A DNA stretch of 37,512 nucleotides. Origin: Candidatus Peribacteraceae bacterium (GTDB taxonomy: Bacteria; Patescibacteriota; Gracilibacteria; Peribacterales; Peribacteraceae). The notes under the pieces were generated by a model that searched no databases, was not told the origin of the DNA, and saw only the letters and a program-made list of their open reading frames with translations. Position numbers and translations under genes: made by a program. The stretch is taken from the NCBI GenBank assembly GCA_022843885.1, contig JALHMU010000004.1, forward strand, positions 1-37,512. Reading direction: 5' to 3'. Below are positions 32,207 to 37,512 of this stretch, one piece after another; position 1 is the first letter of the stretch, and each line of letters begins with the position of its first letter.

Positions 32207-32212
32207 TATAAT
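32207..32212 (+). promoter_or_regulatory. Perfect -10 TATAAT, six bases before ATG 32219
   Basis: TATAAT, ACGTAC, ATG. Sets the start of the small membrane protein and rejects the longer reading from 32168. Divergent from the csoR promoter 45 bp away. Confidence 0.65.
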
Positions 32213-32218
32213 ACGTAC

Positions 32219-32476
32219 ATGAACTGGAAAAGAACTCTGAAACGGGAAGGTTACGTTGCATTACGTGCGCAGACGCTTCGATTTCGATTGATCAAATATT
32301 CTGTGCTCATCGTGATCTGGGTCATCACATATGAGCTCGGTGGCTGGAATGCGATCGGAATTGTCTTTCTCACGTTACTTGTCTTGGCGCTCTGCGTGCA
32401 TTTCTTCTATCGCTATAAAACGAATGTATGGACCAAATCGTGGGGCGGATATAAGAAACTCGATCTTCCGGAGTAA
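32219..32476 (+). CDS. Small two-TM membrane protein, 85 aa
   Basis: 85 residues with a basic N-terminus (MNWKRTLKREGYVALRAQTL), two membrane segments (about 25-41 and 45-62) and a basic tail (RYKTNVWTKSWGGYKK). Function unknown. It is divergent from the csoR operon and shares its promoter region, so copper control of it is possible but not shown. Its stop codon abuts the end of the convergent cupin gene with no gap. Confidence 0.75.
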   Translation: MNWKRTLKREGYVALRAQTLRFRLIKYSVLIVIWVITYELGGWNAIGIVFLTLLVLALCVHFFYRYKTNVWTKSWGGYKKLDLPE

Positions 32477-32746
32477 TTACATCTTTACGCCAATGACCAT
32501 ACGGCCGTTTTCGATGGTGCCCTTCGCTTTGTGTGTCGTACCTGCCGGGAAGTCGACACGATCGCCGGGATGATAGGTATGCGTGCCGGCGTGATCGGTG
32601 ATGATCAAATCCCCTTCCAGAATGATATGCACGGTGTGCTCGTCATGCGTGTGCTCAGGCAAATCCTCTGGTGGCGGAATCGGACAGACGCGAACGTCCG
32701 TGAATCCTTCCGATTCCAACTGTGAGATGAGCGTTGATTCGTCCAT
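32477..32746 (-). CDS. Small cupin-domain protein
   Basis: 89 residues forming one cupin barrel: EHTHDEHTVHIILEGDLIIT is the first cupin motif with metal-binding His residues, and YHPGDRVDFPAGTTHKAKG the second. An N-terminal 20-residue helix precedes it. The substrate or ligand is unknown. It begins three bases after the stop of the PDEIDV-repeat gene and is probably co-transcribed with it. Confidence 0.9.
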   Translation of the reverse strand: MDESTLISQLESEGFTDVRVCPIPPPEDLPEHTHDEHTVHIILEGDLIITDHAGTHTYHPGDRVDFPAGTTHKAKGTIENGRMVIGVKM

Positions 32747-32749
32747 ACA

Positions 32750-33595
32750 CTATCTGGTTTGCTCGCGGATGATGTCCGCAAGCGTCGTGAGGATATCCTG
32801 GCCGATCTCCTCTTTCTGCTTTCCGCTCGCGAGGAACGACCACCATGGGAAATGCACTTCCACTTTTTCCTCAGCATCGATTTCCACGTCTGCAGATGTA
32901 TCGACAGGAATGAAACCGAAGAGTTTCACTGAGTGACGGACCTTCACTTTGATCTTCTCGAAATTCATGGACACTTGTTCCACAGGTTTTCCTTTTGCCT
33001 GCGCCTCCTTCAAAAGAACATCCGAAATCAGAAGACGATTTTCTTCTTTCTTTGCTTCATCAGATGCTCCGCCGCCGCCAAGGAGGATGCCGAAGTCCGG
33101 CATGAGAGGTTCAGGATCGACCGCAACATCAATCTCATCCGGTTCGACTCCTTCCTGCGGGGCGGTTTGAATGGTTTTCTCACGTTCGACGGATGCTTGA
33201 GAAGCGGGCTTCGACGATGTTTCTTTTGATTCGCCTTTGATCGTGTCGAATTCCATGAATGCAGGACCTGCTTCCGTATCATCATCTTCTTCCATCACGT
33301 CGATCTCGTCTGGCTCGACTCCTTCTTGCTCTTGCATGACATCGATCTCATCCGGTTCCACACATTCTTGAGGCTTCGTCTGAATTGCTTTTGAGGATGT
33401 TGCGCGCGCAGGCTGTGACGATGTGCGAGATTCCCCTTCGATGTCGTCCAGTTCAAGGAGTGCAGGTGATGCGGCCTGTTCGTCGGCTGTCGCACTATTT
33501 CCTTTGACGCCTTCATATTTCATATACACAGCTGCTTCTGCCGTGGAGGCAAAAAGAAACGCTGCGAGTACGGTGGTGATGAGTGGTGTTTTCAT
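32750..33595 (-). CDS. Secreted protein with PDEIDV repeats and KGES-type repeats
   Basis: 281 residues with a signal peptide (MKTPLITTVLAAFLFASTAEA). Two kinds of short repeat follow: YMKYEGVKGNSA, LLELDDIEGESR and FMEFDTIKGESK, which look like the N-terminal strand of Hcp-like proteins (xLKIDGIKGES), and three copies of VEPDEIDV in acidic context. The C-terminal 120 residues (from about 160, MPDFGILLGGGG) form a folded domain with VRHSVKLFGFIPVDTSADVE and KVEVHFPWWSFLASGK. The C-terminal domain looks conserved and I believe it occurs in other bacteria next to Hcp-like parts, but I cannot name it. Strong promoter; downstream cupin in the same operon. Confidence 0.85.
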   Translation of the reverse strand: MKTPLITTVLAAFLFASTAEAAVYMKYEGVKGNSATADEQAASPALLELDDIEGESRTSSQPARATSSKAIQTKPQECVEPDEIDVMQEQEGVEPDEIDVMEEDDDTEAGPAFMEFDTIKGESKETSSKPASQASVEREKTIQTAPQEGVEPDEIDVAVDPEPLMPDFGILLGGGGASDEAKKEENRLLISDVLLKEAQAKGKPVEQVSMNFEKIKVKVRHSVKLFGFIPVDTSADVEIDAEEKVEVHFPWWSFLASGKQKEEIGQDILTTLADIIREQTR

Positions 33596-33603
33596 AGAAT
33601 GGG

Positions 33604-33632
33604 AGAATACGTGGCGTCCTGAGAAGGGTCAA
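33604..33632 (-). promoter_or_regulatory. Promoter TTGACC-17-TATTCT
   Basis: Minus strand: TTGACC (33627-33632) and TATTCT (33604-33609), 17 bases apart; the -10 ends eight bases before the ATG at 33595, and those bases are CCCATTCT, part of the pyrimidine-rich start context. Confidence 0.7.
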
Positions 33633-33702
33633 AGTGATCTGGAGTATGGGCACGGCAAAAGCGTACAAAAAACGTTACTGATTGACGCTGATACGATGCG
33701 AT

Positions 33703-35607
33703 CTATTCTTCCCAAAAACTCTCTTCACTCCCAAAAAGCAAATCTTCTGCGTTTTCTACTGATTTTGTTTGCTCCGTACCGATATTTTCGACATGAAAAT
33801 CTTCCGTGCTCTCAGCTTCATCAAACGCAAAAGAAGTGACAGTATTTTCTGGAATAGCAGACTTGCGAGGAGCCAAATGAGGCGCAATCTCAGGCTTTTT
33901 GGTGAGGAGTTCATCTAAATAGGCAATATCCTCAGACATGGTTTTTCCGCCGTTTTTTGCCATGCGCATGAATATTCTTAGATATTCAAGAAAACGATTC
34001 ACATGTTCATGATAGTCACGCATATGCTCTGCATATTTTTCACGGTCTTCTTCTGTTTCTGCTGCAAGCCATTTTTGCGCAGCAAACTCCATGGATTTTG
34101 CAAATTTGTGTACGATGTCTGCGCCCTGTACAAACGCACTAAGAATCTTTGGCGGCAGCAATGATTCACGTACATGCTTTCGTCTTTTCATGTTTTTCAT
34201 GTACGTGGGAAAACCAAATTCCTCTACAACGACGATGTGCGTACGTGGGAGGAATTGCAAATAATCTTCAAATAACCGTGGTTCAAGCATTTCTGGCGTT
34301 GTCGTACCGGACTGAAAGTGCGCTCCTCCATAGACCAAACTGCCAACGGTACCCGGTTGCATTGTTTTTGCCATACGCATCAAAACATTTGCCTGCGGCT
34401 CTTCGAAGAGTTCAGCATTTTCTTTTTTACTCACATCGGTGATTCCTGCGGCAGCACCAGACTGCCCAAAGAATGTGAGTGACATCTCAAGTTGTCGCTC
34501 TCTCATTTGCTCATTTTCTTCATGGATCTCATATGCCTCATATCTTCCATCGCCATTGATGATGTGCATCGCATCTTTTTCCAAGCAATATTTGATGGCA
34601 TTACCGGTGGTATCGACCATGCTTACCTCTTTCAAGTCTTCGATGGGAAGCGGAAAATCTTCTGGAACAGGCACTGCCCCTGAGAGCATGTCATTCAACA
34701 GAACTCTTGCCTTATACAGTCGGTTCAGTTCTTCAGAAATTCCTTCTTGCGTCAGCGGGAATGATTCGGCGAAAATGCGCGTTTTTTCTGGCCCAAACGT
34801 CTTCAGGAGATGCAGTTGCGCCTCCGAAATATGATGTTGGTGCTCAAGCAAATCCGTGGACTCATTTCCCTCTAATATTGCAGTAGTCTGTCTGATACCG
34901 CTTATTCCGTGCACGTGTTTGAAGCACACCAGCAATCTATCGGTGTCTTTTGGATCACTTTCATACACGATCTTTCCCATCGCACTGAGATATTCTCGGA
35001 GTTCAGGAGTCAGAAGTTCTGTTCCTTGGATCTGTCCTTCTTGACGTCGATCGATCACGTTTGTTTCAGGAGTATGACCATCTTCAATCCTCGTGATTTC
35101 TTGATACACTACTTTTTTTGCAGGGAGCTCCAATACATGGGCAATACCTACCCGGGTAATGGATGTATATGGTGCAAAATCAGAGAGATTTCCGGTATTT
35201 GCCGTCCTCTGCGGGAATACCAGCAATCCATTCTTCGTATCGCCTGGAATTTTTTCAAACTCTTGCCACTCTCTGTTTCCGTGGAAATCTCGATACAAAG
35301 ACTGATACTTTTTCGTCTCATTTTTTTTCGCTCCAAACAGCCTTAGGACAGACTTATGTATCGTTCTCTGATACTGAGAAATCTTCACTGGAACGCCATA
35401 CATTCCCCCAAGTTCCAATAAGAGCTTGTCATCCATTGCATCCATGCGCATCCACGATTCAATAGTCGCACGATCTACTGACTGCATGCCTTGAAGTAAC
35501 CACAATTCTTCGTGATCACGTTCACGAGCGACCTCCACATTCGGTTGCGGAGCAATGTTTGCATGAACAGCATCATGAAATTCCCTTTTTTGAACAACGA
35601 ATGACAT
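33703..35607 (-). CDS. 634-aa orphan with possible TraB/ChaN-like motifs
   Basis: A large, soluble, charged protein without signal peptide or membrane segment. Two spots resemble the paired GxxH motifs of the TIKI/TraB/ChaN/EreA superfamily: DRLLVCFKHVHGIS followed by HQHHISEAQLHLLKTFGPEK and then IFAESFP (about 220-290), and much later VLMRMAKTMQPGTVGSLVYG followed by GAHF (about 405-430). The last 100 residues are acidic and probably disordered, ending FGSEESFWEE. Behind it lies nothing on its strand for 100 bases. A perfect -35 and near-perfect -10 drive it. Function unknown; the superfamily link is an inference from motif order only. Confidence 0.8.
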   Translation of the reverse strand: MSFVVQKREFHDAVHANIAPQPNVEVARERDHEELWLLQGMQSVDRATIESWMRMDAMDDKLLLELGGMYGVPVKISQYQRTIHKSVLRLFGAKKNETKKYQSLYRDFHGNREWQEFEKIPGDTKNGLLVFPQRTANTGNLSDFAPYTSITRVGIAHVLELPAKKVVYQEITRIEDGHTPETNVIDRRQEGQIQGTELLTPELREYLSAMGKIVYESDPKDTDRLLVCFKHVHGISGIRQTTAILEGNESTDLLEHQHHISEAQLHLLKTFGPEKTRIFAESFPLTQEGISEELNRLYKARVLLNDMLSGAVPVPEDFPLPIEDLKEVSMVDTTGNAIKYCLEKDAMHIINGDGRYEAYEIHEENEQMRERQLEMSLTFFGQSGAAAGITDVSKKENAELFEEPQANVLMRMAKTMQPGTVGSLVYGGAHFQSGTTTPEMLEPRLFEDYLQFLPRTHIVVVEEFGFPTYMKNMKRRKHVRESLLPPKILSAFVQGADIVHKFAKSMEFAAQKWLAAETEEDREKYAEHMRDYHEHVNRFLEYLRIFMRMAKNGGKTMSEDIAYLDELLTKKPEIAPHLAPRKSAIPENTVTSFAFDEAESTEDFHVENIGTEQTKSVENAEDLLFGSEESFWEE

Positions 35608-35615
35608 AGCGTGGC

Positions 35616-35643
35616 ATTTTAGAATATTAGTTTAAATTGTCAA
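35616..35643 (-). promoter_or_regulatory. Strong promoter TTGACA-16-TAAAAT
   Basis: Minus strand: perfect -35 (35638-35643), 16 bases, TAAAAT (35616-35621), then eight bases to ATG 35607. Near-leaderless. AT-rich spacer. Confidence 0.8.
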
Positions 35644-35675
35644 CCAAGGCCTAATCGTAAAACAATACTTTTTTA

Positions 35676-35704
35676 TTGATATTCGATAAATCCTCATGTA
35701 CAGT
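35676..35704 (+). promoter_or_regulatory. Promoter TTGATA-17-TACAGT of the DUF2975 operon
   Basis: Plus strand: TTGATA (35676-35681), 17 bases, TACAGT (35699-35704). The leader is about 20 nt and pyrimidine-rich (TTCATTCTTTTTCT before ATG), without Shine-Dalgarno. Confidence 0.7.
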
Positions 35705-35730
35705 ACCTCCGATTTCTTCATTCTTTTTCT

Positions 35731-36216
35731 ATGAAACAAGTCTCTACACTCCTTCTGAAGGCCGTTCTCGTCGTGATCGGCGCCATCGTTCTCATCGGGT
35801 GCGTCTGGTCCTTCCCATACATGTGGGCAGGAGCAGCAACCGAAATTCCGGCAGAAATCCTCCCGATCGTCTACATCGGCATCCTCGGGATCTACGCTGC
35901 GATGTTTCCCTTCCTCTTTGCTCTCTTGCAAGCATTCACGTTGCTTCAGAATATCGATCGCAATCACGGATTTTCGGTCTCATCGGTGAAAGCTCTGAAG
36001 ATCATAAAATACTGCGCAGTCGCCATGACCTTTTGTTACGCGTTCGCACTGCCGTTCGCGTTCCTCTTCGCAGAAGCCGATGATGCGCCGGGTGTCATCC
36101 TCATCGCCACGGCACTCGCAGGTGCACCGTTGATCGTCGCCACGTTTGCAGCCGTGCTGCAGATGCTCATTCAAAGCGCCATTGATATGAAAACTGAACA
36201 CGATTTAACCGTCTAA
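35731..36216 (+). CDS. DUF2975 membrane protein, first copy
   Basis: 161 residues, four membrane segments. DUF2975 features: KAVLVVIGAIVLIGCVWSFP, then FALLQAFTLLQNIDRNHGFS and VKALKIIKYCAVAMTFCYAF. This family is usually encoded directly upstream of a small YozG-type XRE regulator, as here. Its function is unknown. The second copy starts 13 bases downstream, so the three genes form one operon. Confidence 0.92.
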   Translation: MKQVSTLLLKAVLVVIGAIVLIGCVWSFPYMWAGAATEIPAEILPIVYIGILGIYAAMFPFLFALLQAFTLLQNIDRNHGFSVSSVKALKIIKYCAVAMTFCYAFALPFAFLFAEADDAPGVILIATALAGAPLIVATFAAVLQMLIQSAIDMKTEHDLTV

Positions 36217-36229
36217 TTCCCCTTCTCCT

Positions 36230-36712
36230 ATGACTACTCTCACGAACACTGTCATGCCTGCTCCGCTCCACCATGCAGCAACGATCTTCTTGAAGCTTGT
36301 GCTTCTTCTGATCGGCGCCGGGACGCTTGCTGCCCTGCTCATCGAACCTCACTTCGAAGGAAGAAATGTAGGTGCGACCTTCACGGAGATCTACTTCCAA
36401 GATCCCTTCCTCGCGTATGTGTACATTGCCTCGATTCCCTTCTTCGTCGCGCTCTACCAAGCAGGTGTCTTCTTTGGTCACATCGAGAAAAAGAATTTTC
36501 CGAGTGCCGCACGCGCAGCGCAGACGATCAAATACTGCGGCATGGCTCTCATTGTTGGGGTCATTGGCGCAGAAGCGTTCATCATTCTCATGCACGATGG
36601 AAAAGATGATATTGCCGGCGGTATTGCGATGGGTGTACTTGGATTGCTTGTCTCTATCGTCATTACAACAGTTGCGGCTGCATCTGAAAGACACGTACAA
36701 AAGAAAATCTGA
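36230..36712 (+). CDS. DUF2975 membrane protein, second copy
   Basis: 160 residues, four membrane segments, with the same layout as the first copy: FLKLVLLLIGAGTLAALLIE, FFVALYQAGVFFGHIEKKNF and AARAAQTIKYCGMALIVGVI. The two copies are similar in order but clearly diverged, so the duplication is old or the pair forms a heteromer. The bases before its ATG are CCCCTTCTCCT. Followed 29 bases later by the XRE gene. Confidence 0.92.
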   Translation: MTTLTNTVMPAPLHHAATIFLKLVLLLIGAGTLAALLIEPHFEGRNVGATFTEIYFQDPFLAYVYIASIPFFVALYQAGVFFGHIEKKNFPSAARAAQTIKYCGMALIVGVIGAEAFIILMHDGKDDIAGGIAMGVLGLLVSIVITTVAAASERHVQKKI

Positions 36713-36741
36713 GCAGAATGTAACCGTATACCCCCGACTCT

Positions 36742-36957
36742 ATGTCTATCCTGATCAATCTCGATGTCATGCTGGCCAAGCGAAAAATGAGTGTCACCGA
36801 ACTCGCGGAGAAGGTGGGCATCACGATGGCCAACATCTCGATCCTCAAAAACGGCAAAGCCAAAGCAATGCGATTCTCAACGCTTGAGGGAATTTGCAAA
36901 GCACTCGACTGTCAGCCGGGAGATATTTTGGAATATAAGACGGAGAAGAAACGATAG
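36742..36957 (+). CDS. YozG-type XRE-family transcriptional regulator
   Basis: 71 residues, essentially one helix-turn-helix domain: LDVMLAKRKMSVTELAEKVG, ITMANISILKNGKAKAMRFS and TLEGICKALDCQPGDILEY. It is the usual partner of DUF2975 membrane proteins, which may sense a signal for it or be its target. TATACC nine bases before the ATG could be an extra promoter of its own. Ends two bases before the convergent DUF2200 gene. Confidence 0.94.
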   Translation: MSILINLDVMLAKRKMSVTELAEKVGITMANISILKNGKAKAMRFSTLEGICKALDCQPGDILEYKTEKKR

Positions 36958-36959
36958 AA

Positions 36960-37325
36960 TTACTCTTTCCGCAAAATCTTTTCCATCGGGCGGCCCTTCG
37001 CGAGCTCATCGATGAGCTTATCCAGATAGCGCATAGCCTGCATCGTGGGATCTTTGATGTCTTCTACGCGAACACCGCAGATAACACCCTTGATCAAAGA
37101 TCGTGAAGGATGGAGTTTCGGTGCTTCCGCGATGAATGTTTCCAAATCCTTCTCTTTCTTCAGTTGGCTTTCCAATTGTTTCTGACTGTATCCAAAGAGC
37201 CATCGAATGATCTCATCGACTTCTTTTTTCGTGCGGTCTTTTTTCTCCGCTTTTTGGATATACATCGGGTAGATCCGCGCGAAGCTCATGCTATAAATAC
37301 GATGTTTTTTCGCGGTCTCTTTCAT
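36960..37325 (-). CDS. DUF2200 family protein
   Basis: 121 residues from ATG 37325. The DUF2200 pattern is plain: KKHRIYSMSFARIYPMYIQK, AEKKDRTKKEVDEIIRWLFG, and HPSRSLIKGVICGVRVEDIK followed by RYLDKLIDELAKGRPMEKIL. The family is found in many bacteria, often acquired, and its function is unknown. A TATGAT box exactly six bases upstream chooses this start over the ATG at 37340. Confidence 0.94.
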   Translation of the reverse strand: MKETAKKHRIYSMSFARIYPMYIQKAEKKDRTKKEVDEIIRWLFGYSQKQLESQLKKEKDLETFIAEAPKLHPSRSLIKGVICGVRVEDIKDPTMQAMRYLDKLIDELAKGRPMEKILRKE

Positions 37326-37331
37326 GTGTAT

Positions 37332-37337
37332 ATCATA
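37332..37337 (-). promoter_or_regulatory. -10 TATGAT, six bases before ATG 37325
   Basis: TATGAT, ATACAC, ATG on the minus strand; leaderless pattern for the DUF2200 gene. Confidence 0.6.
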
Positions 37338-37382
37338 CACGAGGGTGGCTCAACGAGCAGTTTGTGCCGTGAAATCCTTTGA

Positions 37383-37388
37383 TATACT
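37383..37388 (+). promoter_or_regulatory. -10 TATACT, six bases before ATG 37395
   Basis: TATACT, AGGCAC, ATG on the plus strand. Leaderless pattern for the last gene; TTGTGC upstream is a poor -35. Confidence 0.6.
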
Positions 37389-37394
37389 AGGCAC

Positions 37395-37512
37395 ATGAAA
37401 GTACTGGTTTGGCATCCTCGGGCTGCACTTCTCGGCTTTTTGATTTCCCTGCCGTTCGTCATCATCAATTTCATTGTGTCCTTACGCATAGAACCTTTCT
37501 ACGGAGTACTAG
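37395..37512 (+). CDS. Start of a membrane protein, truncated by the window edge
   Basis: The first 39 codons read MKVLVWHPRAALLGFLISLP and continue with a membrane segment (FVIINFIVSL) and RIEPFYGVL. No stop before the right edge. A -10 box exactly six bases upstream supports the start. Family cannot be told from this fragment. Confidence 0.65.
   Translation, partial: MKVLVWHPRAALLGFLISLPFVIINFIVSLRIEPFYGVL

Noticed and set aside
1..37512. UGA recoded as Gly, as in Gracilibacteria/Absconditabacteria
   Set aside because: TGA ends several well-defined genes here (for example in ATGA overlaps at 9342-9345 and 11025-11028), and conserved proteins contain no in-frame TGA.
1..37512. tRNA, rRNA, riboswitch, IS element, prophage or attachment sites
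   Set aside because: None could be recognised on either strand by eye; a covariance-model search would be needed to exclude small RNAs.

Overview
This 37.5 kb window looks like chromosomal DNA of a Patescibacteria (CPR) bacterium, most likely Peribacteria/Peregrinibacteria-like. The reasons are the cell-surface DUF11 and DxDNDGDG proteins, a stripped-down alanyl-tRNA synthetase, small orphan membrane proteins of types common in CPR, a SpoVG-family protein, a type IV prepilin, and a standard genetic code (TGA is an ordinary stop). No rRNA, tRNA, IS element, phage or CRISPR array is visible. The lineage call is from memory of gene families; no marker such as 16S is present.

Layout. (1) 1-4909, minus: most of a giant secreted protein (N-terminal lectin-like domain, Asp-rich calcium-type motifs, then at least nine DUF11 units), running off the left edge. 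(2) 5.1-13.1 kb, plus: alaS, two small orphans, a TRM11-like RNA methyltransferase, a two-gene HTTM/DCC membrane pair, a small membrane protein coupled to trhO, and a CNNM/CBS transporter. A 59-residue zinc-ribbon gene lies antisense at the trhO end. (3) 13.1-15.2 kb, minus: an ECF sigma factor coupled to a membrane-anchored probable anti-sigma protein. (4) 15.3-16.9 kb, plus: queA and a membrane-anchored methyltransferase. (5) 17.0-22.9 kb, minus: a surface cluster (Cys-rich anchored protein, 1008-residue duplicated lipoprotein, prepilin fused to a LamG-like domain) behind a SpoVG protein carrying a zinc ribbon. (6) 23-31.2 kb: metallophosphoesterase, possible winged-helix regulator, small membrane proteins, BaiN/HI0933 flavoprotein, NAGPA-type glycosidase, transglutaminase-like protein and a double VOC protein. 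(7) 31.3-32.2 kb: a CsoR-DUF305 copper mini-operon. (8) 32.2-37.5 kb: a cupin, a secreted PDEIDV-repeat protein, a 634-residue orphan with TraB/ChaN-like motifs, a DUF2975-DUF2975-XRE operon, DUF2200, and the start of one more membrane protein.

The strongest non-gene signal is how genes start. About ten genes on both strands have a -10-like hexamer followed by exactly six bases and then ATG, so transcription should begin at or next to the start codon (leaderless mRNA). Several other genes have short pyrimidine-rich leaders (a CCCATTCTTT-like string before ATG) and no Shine-Dalgarno. A clear Shine-Dalgarno is rare; the best is AAGGAG before the TTG start of the SpoVG gene. This rule fixes several starts (12031 minus, 15311 plus, 17959 minus, 32219 plus, 37325 minus, 37395 plus).

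Read together, the window combines translation and RNA-modification housekeeping (alaS, queA, trhO, TRM11-like) with a large investment in displayed or adhesive proteins, as expected for an episymbiont that lives on other cells. That lifestyle is inference.
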